Shown here: positions 1 through 11,700 of the stretch, piece by piece | How the letters are laid out: each line of letters starts with the position of its first letter | Numbering within the stretch: position 1 is the first letter of the stretch | NCBI GenBank assembly: GCA_014529385.2 | Contig: CM043958.1 | Coordinates: 144,024,734 to 144,088,733 of the forward strand | DNA from: Adiantum capillus-veneris | Taxonomy: Eukaryota; Streptophyta; Polypodiopsida; Polypodiales; Pteridaceae | DNA: 64,000 bases | Direction of reading: 5' to 3' | Notes under the pieces: generated by a model | The model's input: only the letters and a program-made list of their open reading frames with translations | What the model was told of the DNA's origin: nothing | Databases searched by the model: none | Made by a program: the position numbers and the translations under genes

Positions 1-168
1 CTTGAATGTTGCGAAAAGATGTTAGGGTTGAAGTGCCCTCTCCCAGTGAATACATGAATAGTGTATGTGATCCTTTACAAGCGGTCAAATAGGATAAGTA
101 ATTGTCTTTTGGCAGTGACCTTGAACCTATAAAGTCGTGGCAGTCATTAATTATTTATGTTGTTGCAG

Positions 169-539
169 ACACAGGCTTTCTCTCTGAAAGAGTAAAGATT
201 GCTCATGGGAAAGGAGGTACTGTTATTGTCAAATATTCGCCTCTTCTCCCTTGCCTCCACGATGCGGAGAGTCTTCACCATCATTTTGCTTCAAGAAACT
301 TTGGCCGAGATGATTGGTGGAGTGCGAGGCCCGTAAAGCAGGAATCGAATGGGGACCTTGATCCAGTTCTGGAAGATGGTGATGGTGCAGAGAAGAACAT
401 GCTGTATGGCTATATTGCACTGGCTCAGGACTTGGACAAAGTGGACGCAGATCTGCAACGACGATGTCAGGTCAAAAGTAGGAAAGACATTGAGGCAATT
501 ATAGGTGACCCACTTGCAGCCAAGAATGCTGAAGATTGA
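169..539 (+). CDS. Terminal exon of an XS-domain (SGS3-like) protein
   Basis: The reading frame runs from a plausible 3' splice site (tgttgcag, AG at 167-168) to TGA at 537-539 and codes for about 123 residues. Seen: a GGTVIVKYSP strand, then DAESLHHHF, GRDDWW, NMLYGYIALAQDLDKVD and a charged tail, KSRKDIEAI. The order (hydrophobic strand, AExLH helix, DxxW, LYG[YF]xAxxxDLD) is that of the second half of the XS fold, known from SGS3 and related plant proteins that bind double-stranded RNA in RNA silencing. The frame also runs open upstream to an ATG at 102, but the splice site makes a spliced 3' exon more likely. The rest of the gene lies left of the window. An acidic insert, LEDGDGAEK, before the LYG motif is unusual. 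The family call is from motif memory without a database search, and the exact member is unknown. Confidence 0.6.
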
Positions 540-1063
540 TTGAAATGATGTGCTTTTTTAAAATTTTGTGGTGCACCCAAGGATTTTAGTGCTGGAAGAG
601 CAGATTTATTGCATTTCGGTTGCCCCTCTTTTCATTATGCAAAATTTTGTTCCTGGACTAGATTATCTTCCGCAACAGCATTTTTTCTGTGCAAGATGTA
701 CTCTAATCGTTAGAACACCTTCGACTCTCGGGTTGATTTCTGTTTAGGTTGTGGGAATGCGGTGTCTTAGTTTGATGTCTTTGGAAGCATTTTTTATCAA
801 TGTGTCTTCTTCATTGTTGATTCTCAGTGTGGGCATTTTTATTTGCGAGGCTAACTTTGCACGGTACAGTCCACTGACGATTCTATTTGCTTTATCTAGA
901 ATGGATGGATATTCTTCGCTATGTGGTATCAATATCGTGGTATCTCTGTTTGGGGGCTCGCTTATTTGTTGTGATGCGGATTTGGCACCGTACAAGGGCC
1001 ATAGGATAAAGGGGCCAATTACGGGACAGGTTCCTTTTCAAGGCCTGTCCCTACCCCAATAAA
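540..1063 (+). terminator. Probable 3' UTR with stem-loop and AATAAA
   Basis: This T-rich stretch follows the XS exon without coding signal. At 1023-1051 gggacagg pairs with cctgtccc, and inside it cctt pairs with aagg. AATAAA lies just after at 1058-1063 and is the best candidate polyadenylation signal. Assigning it to the XS gene is inference from position. Confidence 0.4.
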
Positions 1064-1573
1064 AAGGTGAAGTGGCGCTCCATTTCTTGGATGAGCTGGT
1101 CTGAGAAGGTGGTTATCTCAGCTGCTTGGAGAACAATGTGATCCGTTTGATCGAGAGATTGAGCCTTTCCGTTACTTTTAAATGTCCCATATTAAGGATA
1201 GTGAAATCGGACCCGTGCAATTAGAGGATGTGCTTTGTTGTTTGAGGCTTGGATAGTTCATCCGAGAGCCCAGGGGGTGGGCCTCGTGCAAAACAAGTGT
1301 GCAGTCTTCAGCTCCATTCCTGGGCGGAATCTCTGCCAGCGGCAGGCTTTGGCGGCACCAAAGTAAAATCATTGCACTATAGAGACCCGGAATTCCGAAG
1401 GCTGAGGTGCCAAGCTCTGGCTGCATGACAAGGGCTGCGTTGTCATCCACTGACTGGACATGAACTGAGTGTATTCTGACAGGTGAGGTGGCGTTCATCG
1501 CCTCAGCAGCTGTAATTATCTGTATGCCTGCAACGCTGTGTCTGTGGCCTTGCTCCCTTGACACTTGACGGGA
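1064..1573. other. Unassigned sequence between the XS exon and the hairpin
   Basis: No gene, LTR or tandem repeat seen. Frames crossing it do not resemble known proteins. Confidence 0.4.
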
Positions 1574-1692
1574 GGGAAAGGTCCTCAAGGGACCTTTCCT
1601 CCATAATGCATGCTCTTGGCCTGGCTCCCGGCCTCGGTGAGCCAGGTTGGGAGCATGCATTATGGAGGAAAGGGCCCTTGAGGACCTTTCCC
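1574..1692. repeat. Long inverted repeat (fold-back hairpin)
   Basis: The arms 1574-1627 and 1639-1692 are about 54 nt each and pair across an 11-nt loop. The outer 42 positions match except for one A/C difference, a block of four positions near the loop does not pair, and the innermost 8 bp (cctggctc/gagccagg) match perfectly. The transcript of either strand would form a long rod. It could be a fold-back element, a young miRNA-like precursor or a local inverted duplication. No flanking target duplication was found. Confidence 0.85.
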
Positions 1693-2647
1693 TACCCTTC
1701 AATGCACACAATCTTTCTGCTAGAGGGGTTACCAGACGAGCCATCACTTCATGCTGCCCATAATTCAGGTAAACAAACCTGGATTCGAGGGCAGTATCTG
1801 CACTAGTTTTAGCAAGCAAAACTTCAACACACTCTCTCTGTCTCTCTCTCATTTTACTTTGGAATGGATATCATTGCTACCCTGACGAAAAGAGGAACTC
1901 AGGCATAGTTATCCTCATTTTCAGCTATGCGATGTAAGCATTTTTGTCTTTTGTTTGATGCCGAAAGGTTTAGTTTTGTGCATAGTTTTGTAACTATGCC
2001 TAGAGAGGCTTAGCTACAAAAAGAAGGCTTATTAGTGACAACTCCCCGTCTAGTAGGTAATTATATTAATTAGGAAATTATGATGCAAGAGCCACAGAAG
2101 TACTACAAAAAATGCCAAAGGACGAGGGGCATCCCTAAGGAGAAGGCCTGCGTGCTTTGTAGTATTGAGCTGCTAATGAAGATATCCTTTTGAGATGCCC
2201 AATGTGATGGCGCACTCCAGAACGTTAATTAAAATCAAGGGATTTGTGATGAGGCAAATCTAAGAATGCAAGACCATATTTTGACTCGCTTCTTGGAGAT
2301 TTTTCTCAAACGACTCTAGGGTAAAGATACCACTAAGGAGGCGTCCATGAATGGCCGAGTGTGTGAGGCCCACTACTAGTAAGCATTTCTTGTTCTAGTA
2401 AAAGCGTAAAATCTTAATAGGTGATTGGTTGAGAGCCTATCTCTTGTAATCCTTTTCAAAATTTAAAATACCAACTTGCATAAATTTTCAAAAAGTATCA
2501 ATGCTTTGTCGTGGGAACGGGCACCACATGCCAACGGAAAAGAACAGATTGAACAACTTTAAGCACTTCAAATAACAACTGAACGGAAGAAGATGCACAA
2601 CACAAGACGGGAGTGGCAGAGTTCCACCACAAGAGAGCGTTGGTCCC
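1693..2647. other. Unassigned AT-rich spacer
   Basis: Holds a short (CT)n run near 1830-1850 and no recognisable gene or element ends. Confidence 0.4.
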
Positions 2648-3162
2648 AAACCTTGGCGCCCATTTCGGTATTTCTTTATATTGCTTGAATTTAGTACAAT
2701 TCCGGTACTCCAAGCTCTGCACCTCCACACTGAAGCGTGCCAGAGAATGAGCCCATGGCACATATTTAAAGGCCATTGGCCTCTGAAAAACAATTACATG
2801 AAAAGCATGAAACTCAAAAGCATGTGGCCGCCGCCCAAAGCTGCCCAACGTAGATCGAGAAATCTGTACACGTGTCATGTCATCATATCAACGCGAATTG
2901 CAAAAATCTGTATACTTGCCACATCATCATGTCAGTGCAAAATTCGAGAATTTCGTACAAGTTGTTACGTCATTAGTTCTCCGCTTTGGGGGCTTTGTTT
3001 TAATGCCTTTAGGTCAGCCCCATCGGATGGGGGTCCCGTAAGTTGGTGGGAACTTCTTCTCCTGTTGTTGCTTCTTCTTCTTCTTTGGGTTTAGGCCCCT
3101 CGGTCAGGATGTGCAGGTTGGCGTCATTCTTTAGTGGCTTGACACATTAGCTGTTTCTAACA
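2648..3162 (-). repeat. LTR-like segment, copy 1
   Basis: 515 bp, read on the minus strand from TGTTAGAAAC to the GGCGCCAAGG end. It matches 5938-6452 at most positions, and the match stops at the same word (aaaccttggcgcc) at the left edge. A TATA-like TTTAAATATG is present on the minus strand near 2760-2770. Confidence 0.55.
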
Positions 3163-5937
3163 TCCCCCCTTCTTGAAAGAAAGCAATCATCCGCGATTAC
3201 AACATATCTGCAAAACAAGTCAAGTTGGCTAAAAAATGTATGAGGGACATTTTGAGGGATAGTCACCTTGAAAAGAAAAATCCAAATATATCGTCACACG
3301 TCAGATTTTCAAAATGCCTCCCCAAAATTACCTCTTTTTTGTTAGGTGAACTTATACTCTAGAGGATGCTACATGTAGCCACTTGAAGATCATTGATCCC
3401 ATGAGGATCTGACGGCTTTCGTTGCAGGCGGTAAATCAACCAAGTTCTAAACTACCGCTTTTGTGAACTGTAGAGCACGTCGCTCGTTAACTCAAGCACC
3501 AAAAGAAACGTAAAAGCCAGGTGTCCATGCTCACAAGTGCTCGTCCAATATCATCAGTGCCAGCCTTAATGCACCCCCAATGCACATTGCTCTTCAACCC
3601 CTTAATTCACGTACCCCTAATTGCTTTGCCTCACCACCGACCTCTTGCATCTGCTCTTGACTCGTGACTCCATGCGTGCCTCTCTCATCACCATCTCAGA
3701 ATTCCGTAGTGCTACTTTTGCACATCACCATATGCTACCCCATGCTAGTCGTGGAGCTGGTAGGGTTGACGCCTAGAGGAGTAAGAACCAAGAAGCGTTT
3801 GCCGAAAGCCTCAAAGAGAATGCTTCTCAAAAGTTTGCACACCCACAAGGAGATTTGGACGCGTTTCTATATAGCAAAAAAAAAAAATAATTACTAGGCA
3901 ACTTACTTGATTGAATAGACGCATCTAGTAGTAAGAGTGCAAACATGTAGTAATGATAATACTCCTATATGGTTGTAACTTTGGGAATTTGAACTAACCA
4001 TATAGTAAGAAACTCTTACTAGTTTGACTCGAACTCTCTTAAATGATTGTAGCCACAAAATTCTACCTATATAGGAGTTTTATAATTATTCACATTAACA
4101 ATCAAATTAACATGTCATATACTTTTTGACTAGAAAAGCTAAAGATTAATAGAAAAACTATGAATGGTCACTTTCAAATATATGTCTCTCAAAAATGTTT
4201 ACAAAATCCACCATAGAACTATTCGTCCTTATCAATGGTTACTTCCACATATTTTAAAGAAAGAGAACCAATATTTTCAAGTCTTATGATCACCATGCCT
4301 TCCATTAAAAGCTAGGCTACCAAGTCTTCGTGTATGGTAGAAGAGCTGGTTTCACACACTTTTTACAAAAAAAGGAATTAGGATTTTTATAAAAGCCGTG
4401 TAAGTCAGCTTCACAAGTGGATACCACTCTATTAAAATGATTTTTTGATCTTCTCTATGAAGATTGCGTGCCTACACAATAGACCACAATGAAGAACTTA
4501 ATTAGAGAATATGGTTACAATCCTTTTCAACAATAAGTATAAGATACATTTCAAGATAAAATACAAACCTACACTTTCATACTCACCTTTTCGTGAGAAG
4601 CAAGAAATGTATTTCTCACTGTCCTAAAAGATAGAGAAAAGACACATTGCTTGAATTTATTACCTTAGTATAAGAGTTTAGAGCCATCAACACCAAATCA
4701 AACAACCACCTTTGACTTTTTAATCCTCTTAGCTTTTGACCCTTTTAAAGGAGTTCAACAAGCTTAGTTGTAGCCTAAACTTATTTCAATGACATTCATT
4801 TAACAAGTCTACAATTAGCAATAATTTAATTACATAATTTAAATACCTTGCATTCTTGAGTACTCTTTCTAAAATGCACCTCAATGCACTTTTTAGATGG
4901 TATAGAGAATAATATTTATCAATTACCTGTGTGGATTGTGAGATGTCTTTCTCGCCATCGACCACATCTACAAATTTTTTTCTCATCATAACCTTGCTTG
5001 AAAGCATCCTTTTTCTAAGAAAAATTACTCAATAAGAAGCTAAACATCGAAACTCTTGAAAATCATTCTATACTATTACCTTTGTTAGTATCTCAGTCTC
5101 TTCCTGTGTGCAATCATTGTCAAGCTCTTGAAAATCATGAGTATTCTTAAAAATGTAACACAATTCAAGAATAAGATAAACATCTACATAGCACATTATT
5201 TGAAAGCAAAAAAAAAACATAATATAAAATCTTATACAATTATGCTGCCTTTGCAAGTCTTTTGTTTGCTCCTCTTTCTCTTGGATGCCAATGACTTCAT
5301 ACACTAATTGTAAATGTCGAACTCTATCCACAAATAGTCCACACCATATACTTTAACTGGCTTTAGCTCACTCATCTTCTATCAAATAATACTCATAACC
5401 ATATCTTTGCCCTTGTAATTATGTCCCAAATCTGCAGTTGGCCCTGCCATCACAAACCATCCTTGAACCATCCCATAATTTGCACACAACACTCTATACT
5501 AACCATGATCCTCTTTTTTAAGAAATTCTCTACTATACAACTTCTTAGGCTCCCTATGTTTAGGTGGAGGAGCCCTAAATACTAAATCATATATGATCGG
5601 ATCATATGCAATAGTACTAGTTGAGCTACCACAACACTTTTGTTACCCAAGGAATGATGTACCCTCCAAGTGTCGAGTAGTTTCACAGTTTCCTCGCAAG
5701 GAAGTGAAACTAGTTGTCGAAAAATTGATAGTGGAAGATCCAAGTCGACCCTACAAGAGTAGTGGCAAATGCAGATAAGATAGACTCTGGCAAGTTTAAG
5801 TTTGTGCCACTTGAAGGTTTACTCCAATAATGCAAACAATTAAGATAAAAATGAATTAAAGAGAGAAACAATATTCAACTGTATAGCAAAATTTAAAGTA
5901 TAAGATGATTTAATTCTCTCACAAAGGACTCTATGGT
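3163..5937 (-). other. Internal region of LTR-like unit, copy 1
   Basis: Non-coding on the whole. It holds gene-like fragments on the minus strand: a segment at about 5085-5190 reading FQELDNDCTQEETEI followed by a possible donor (AAAG/GTAATAG), and a segment at about 4937-5015 ending CAG/GTAATTG. Both recur in copy 2 with stops or shifts. They could be captured exons, but no protein family was recognised. A short frame at 3664-3897 recurs at 6944-7168 with many amino-acid changes and is not considered a gene. Confidence 0.4.
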
Positions 5938-6452
5938 AAACCTTGGCGCCCCTTTCGGTATTTCTTTACATTGCTTGAATTCAGTACAACGCCGGTACTC
6001 CAAGCTCCATACCTCCACACTGAAGCGTGCCAAAGAATGAGCCCATGGTGCATATTTAAAGGCCATTGGCCTCTGAAAAGCAGTTACATGAAAAGCACGA
6101 AATTGAAAAGCATCTGACTGTCTCCCAAAGCTGCCCAACGTAAATCAAGAAATCCATACACCTGCCACGTCATCATATCGACGCGAATTGCAAAAATCTG
6201 TATACTTGCCACGTCATCACATCAGTGCAAAATTTGAGAATTTTGTATAGGTTGCCACGTTATCAGTTCTTTGCTTTGGGTGCTTTGTTTTAATGACTTT
6301 AGGTCAGCCCCATCGGACGGGGGTCCCATAAGTTGGTGGGAACTTCTTCTCCTGTTGCTGATTTTTCGTCTTCTTTGGGTTTAGGCCCCTTGGTCGGGAT
6401 GTGCAGGTTGGCGTCATTCTTTAGTGGCTTGACACATCAACAATTTGTGACA
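5938..6452 (-). repeat. LTR-like segment, copy 2
   Basis: 515 bp, the same length as copy 1. On the minus strand it starts TGTCACAAAT after the purine tract aaggggggatg. It would be the 5' LTR of the left unit and at the same time the 3' LTR of the right unit. Confidence 0.55.
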
Positions 6453-8184
6453 TCCCCCCTTCTTGAAAGAAAGTAATCATCCGCGGGTTACAGCATATCT
6501 GCAAACCAAGCCAAGTTAGCTAAAAAATGTCCGAGGGACAGTCGCCATGAAAAGACAAATCCAAATATATCGTCACATGTCAGATTGTCAAAATCCCTCC
6601 CCAAAGTTACCTCTTGTTTGTTAGGTGAACTTATGCTCTAGAGGATGCTACATGTAGCCACTTGAATATCATTGATCACATGAGGATCTGACGGCTTTCA
6701 TTGCATGCGATAAATCAACCAAGTTCTAAACTAACGCTTTTGTGAACAATAGCGCACGTCGCTCGTTAACTCAGTCACCAGAAGAAACGTAAAAGCCAGG
6801 TGTCCATGCTCACAAGTGCTCGTCCCACTATCATGAGCGCCAGACTTAATGCACCCCCAATGCACATTGCTCTTCAACCCCTTAATTCATGTACCCCTAG
6901 TTGCTTTGCCTCACCACCGACCTCCTGCATCTGCTCTTGACTCATGACTCCATGCGTGCCTCTCTCATCACCATCTCAAAATTCCGTAGTGCTACTTCTG
7001 CCCATCATCATATGCTACCCCATGCTAGTCGTGGAGCCGGTAGGGTTGACGCCTAGAAGAGTAAGAAGCAAGAAGCGTTTATCGAAATCCTCAAAGAGAT
7101 TGCTTCTCAAAAGTTTGTACACCCACAAGGAGATTTGGACGCATTTCTATATCGCAAAAATAAAATAAAATTTCTAGGCAACTTACTAGATTGAATACAC
7201 GCATCTAGTAGTAAGCGTGCAAACATGTAGTAATGATAATACTCCTATATGGTTGTAACCACAATACTATAGTCATTTGGGAATATTAACTAACCATATA
7301 GTAAGAAATTCTTACTAGTTTGACTCGGATTCTCCTAGATGATTGTAGCCACAAAATTCTACCTATATAGGAGTTTTATAATTGTTCACATTAACAATCA
7401 ATTTAACATATCATATACTTTTTGACTAGAAGAGCTAAAGATTAATAGAAAAATTATGAATGGTCACTTTCAAATATATGTCTCTCAAAAATGTTTACAA
7501 AATCCATCATAAAACTATTCGTCCTTATCAATGGCTACTTCCACATCTTTTAAAGAAAGAGAACCAATATTTTCAAGTCTTATGAGCACCATGACTTCCA
7601 TTAAAATCCAAGCTACCAAGTCTTCGTGTATGGTAGAAGAGCTGGTTTCACACACTTTTTTGCAAAAAAGGAATTAGGATTTTTATAAAGTCGCATAAGT
7701 TGGCTTCACAAGTGGATACACCTCTTCAAATTTTCTGACCCCAAACCACACTATAAAAATGATTTTTTGATGTTCTCTACCAAGATTGCATGCCTACACA
7801 ATAGACCACAATAAAGAACTTAATTAGAGAATATGGTTACAATCCTTTTCAACAATAAGTATAAGATACATTTCAAGATAAAATACAAACCTACACTTTC
7901 ATACTCACCTTTTCATGAGAAGCAAGAAATGTCTTTCTAAATGTCCTAAAAGATAGAGAAAAGGCACATTGCTTGAAATTTATTACCGTAGTATAAGAGT
8001 TTAGAGCCATCAACACAAAATAAAACAACCACCTTTGACTTTTTAATCCTCTTAGCTTTTGACCCTTTTGAAAGAGTTCAACCGCTTAGTTGTAGCCTAC
8101 GACATAACCCAAACCTATTTCAATGACATTCATTTAACAAGTCTACAATTAGCAATAATTTAATTACATAATTTAAATACCTTG
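6453..8184 (-). other. Internal region of LTR-like unit, copy 2, left part
   Basis: Matches 3163-4855 at most positions with scattered substitutions and small gaps. It ends at the insertion site of copia element A. Confidence 0.6.
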
Positions 8185-8189
8185 CATTC

Positions 8190-8416
8190 TGTTACCATAT
8201 ACATGTGGTAGTGATGTGTGTGAACACACTAGGACCGCCGGGGCATTTTTTCCCTCTTTAGGAGGTTTTTTTCCCCGTGCATTGTATATACGCCCATCAC
8301 TCTAGGGCTATCTATTTTTCCATTGCACACTAAGTAACACACTCTATATTGTGTGCCTTGAGCTTCCTTTGTCTTCTCCAAGCTGTGTGTGTTTCTCTGC
8401 AACCCTAATTCCAACA
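8190..8416 (+). repeat. 5' LTR of copia element A
   Basis: 227 bp from TGTTACCATA to ATTCCAACA. Nearly identical to 13125-13350. The U3/R promoter is expected here, and a TATA-like tgtatata is present near 8282-8290. Confidence 0.95.
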
Positions 8417-8418
8417 AT

Positions 8419-8430
8419 TGGTATCAGAGC
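8419..8430 (+). promoter_or_regulatory. Primer-binding site, tRNA-iMet type
   Basis: TGGTATCAGAGC begins 2 nt after the 5' LTR. This is the usual plant copia PBS complementary to the initiator tRNA-Met 3' end. Confidence 0.93.
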
Positions 8431-8778
8431 AGGTCACGTCCTCCCGGGCTTAGTCGCCAGCTGCTCCAGCACACGCCTGCTCACTTTCTCCGATTTCAGT
8501 GAGCTTTGGCGAGCGTTCGCAGGTCGATAAATATTTTGGGAAAGTTCAAAGAGCTTGGTCTGCTCAGAATTTTGATTTGGGCTCATTTCGGCCTCCGTTT
8601 CCACTACGGGCAGTACTGCACAGGCTATTTCGTCATTTTGTGCAGATTTTCTGTCAGTGCCGTTTTCTGCATAACAGGTGCCTTATAGTCTTCTACGGTT
8701 TGTGCTATATAGCACAAGTTGTTCCCGCTCCATTTCTCCTATTTTCGGGCAGTTTTCACATCAGGTGCAGCATTTACC

Positions 8779-11700
8779 ATGGCTGACAACAACAACACAG
8801 ATGTGTTCAAGATGTTTGCTGCTGAGGACAGGTTGGATGGGGACAACTACCCTATGTGGGCTTATATGATGCAACATGTTCTTGTGTCAAAAGGTGTCTG
8901 GAACATTGTGCGGGGCATTGATGTACGTCCCGTTCTGAAGATGTAGGCGATGTTGAGGATGTTGCAGGTCTTGCTGCAAGGATTGCAGCTGTTAGAGTTG
9001 TTTTGCCTACGGCAGAACAAGCTCGTTGGGATGTTAAGGATGCGCAGGCTCATGCATTGATTGCGTTGTCTGTGAAGCGCACCATTATTCCTCACATCCG
9101 TTCAGCAAAATCTGCAAAACAGGCTTGGGATATTCTAGCAGGTCTTTATGCAAGCCGCAATGAGGCTAAAATTGCTTTGCTGCGTAAAGAGCTAGAGTCG
9201 AAGATTATGCATGAGGAAGATGATATGGACACTTTCCTTGCTAGTGTCAAGGATATCAATGAGCAACTCATTTCTGCAGGTGAAGTCATTTCGGACAGTT
9301 CCCTTGTGCAGACTGTTCTTGATGCCTTACCAGATTCCTACCAGACTTTTGCTAGTACTTGGAGACTGATGACCCAAGGAAATCCTGAAGTTGTCAAGTT
9401 TGATGCATTATGCACATTGCTGTTGCAAGAGTCACTTTCTAGAAAAAACAGGACTAGGCAGCGTGCAGTTGAACAGGCTTTTATTGCTTCTCAAAGAAAG
9501 GGTGGTAACAGTAATGCAGCCACTTCTTATGGTTCTGCTGTGAGTGGCAAAAATTCTGTTCCTAATGCTTCTGGTGGCAGCACTTCGTCTGGCAATTCTG
9601 GTGATAAGGGCAAAAAGAAGATGCGTTGCCATTATTGTAAAGCCAATGATCACTTGATCAAGTCGTGTCCTAAGTTGAAGGCCAAAGAGGCTAAGAAGAA
9701 AGAGGGTGGTTCCACTGCAAATGCTGGTTCCACTACAAATGCAGCCATTGTTGAGTCTTCTGTGAAAGGAGATTGTGATGCTGATGTTGATGCAGAATGG
9801 GCTTTTAGCGCAGAGTGCACTTACAATCCTGCTGTCCATGATGCATGCTTGTTAGTTGCTGCAGATTCACATGTGTGGTATTTCGATAGTGGTGCTACAA
9901 AGCACATTACCTCACATCGTGAATTGTTTACCTCTCTCGAGTCTGTCCCTCATGGGAATTCAGTCACTTGTGCCAACAACGCCTCTTATCCAGTTCAGGG
10001 AGTTGGAAAGATTGTGCTCACTGCTGCTAATGGCAGTTCCTTCACACTTGTTGATGCACTTTATGTACCTGGGATGAAGAAGAATCTCTTGTCTGTATCC
10101 GCACTTGCTAGACTTGGACTTGTAGTCAAATTTGTGGATGACAGATGTACAGTTCATGATCTCAGTTTTGGTGATGAAATTGTTGCATCTGGGCTTTTGT
10201 GCCGTGGGCTGTATAAGCTCACTTTGTATGACAAGTGTGGACAAAATTTTGCAAATGCTGTTGCAGATTCAAGGGCTATTTCAGATGCAAAACTTTGGCA
10301 TGCACGTTTTGGTCATCTGAATTTTGCCAGTTTGCTGCGTTTGCAGAAATCTGATATGGTTGCTTCTTTGCCGCCTCTTGAAGCACCTGTCAAACATGTT
10401 TGTGAAGGCTGTATTCTGGGTAAAATGCAGCGTTCTAAGTTTCCAAAGGATGGTTCAGTTAGGGCCACATGCAGGTTGCAACTTGTGCATAGTGATGTTT
10501 GTGGGCCCATGCAAACTCCGTCCTTGGGCAATTACCTGTACTTCGTGACTTTCATTGATGATTACTCCAGGCATGCATGGGTATTTCCGCTTAAAGCGAA
10601 GTCCGAAGTTTTTATGTGCTTCAAACAATTTTTGGCTATGGTTGAAAATGTCTCAAAATGTACTATGGGCACCCTCCGTTCCGATCGAGGGGGGGAGTAT
10701 ATGTCTCATGAATTTAATGCATTTATGGCTAGTCGTGGGATAAAACACCAATGTACAGTGCCTTATACACCTCAGCAAAATGGTGTTGCTGAGAGGAAAA
10801 ACAGGTCACTAACGGAAATGGCACGATGTATGGTCAAAAGTCAAGCTTTGCCGCATTCTTTTTGGCTTGAGGCCATCATGTGTGCCACTTATGTACTTAA
10901 CAGGTGTCCTACGAAAGCTTTGCAGTCTATTACTCCATATGAAGCATGGCATGATAGAAAACCTTCTATTGAGCACATGCGTGTTTTTGGCTGTTTGGCA
11001 TATGCTTTGGTGCCACAAGTGCAGCGCAGAAAATTGGATGATAAGGTTGTCAAATGTATTTTTGTTGGTTATAGTGCTGAAAGCAAAGGTTACAGGTTGT
11101 ATCATCCGCAAACAAAACGTATTCTGGTTTCACGGGATGTAGTGTTTGTGGAAGACTCTGTTCAGCCCTTGCTGTCATGTACTAGAGACAGTAATGTAAG
11201 CTCACAGGACATTTATGACACTTTGTTGCCTCTTTTCAGTGGTGGAAATACGAATGTAAGTTCCAATGAGGCAAATGTACAGCCTATGGGGGTTTCTGAA
11301 AATGTTTTAGAACAGCCTATTACTGATGCAGATGTACATGATGTACTTGATGAGGAAAGGGCTGAAAATGAGCAGGCTAGAGGTATGCCAAAATGGCTGG
11401 TGCACACTTTGCGTGACAGTAAATTGGATGCACCTTTATCTAGTCGTACTCGTTCAGGCTCTCGCCATGCATCTTATGCATCAGATTGTTATGCTTTGGC
11501 TGTGTCTAGTTTACATGATGTTGAGGAGCCTCTGTCTTTTGATGAAGCACAGAATTCAGAAAATTGGATTGCTGCCATGAAATCAGAATATGATACACCT
11601 ATAGAGAATGACACATGGACTTTATGTGATTTGCCTCCTGGCAAGAAGGCCATTGGTACGAAGTGGGTTTACAAGTTGAAACGCAAGCCGGATGGTGAGA

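Noticed and set aside
1178-1852. A 224-residue minus-strand frame and an 82-residue plus-strand frame sharing the string EHALWRKGPLRTFP
   Set aside because: They overlap the hairpin at 1574-1692. The shared string is the same palindromic DNA read on both strands, so it is no evidence of a gene.
3664-7168. Short frames of 74-77 codons found in both array units (3664-3897 and 6944-7168)
   Set aside because: Shared only because the DNA is duplicated. Amino-acid-changing differences are frequent and no family is recognised.
8419-8430. tRNA-like motif TGGTATCAGAGC here and at five other places
   Set aside because: These are retrotransposon primer-binding sites. No clover-leaf tRNA gene surrounds any of them.
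10809-11111. Antisense and out-of-frame readings over element A gag-pol
   Set aside because: Shadows of the polyprotein frame, without own support.
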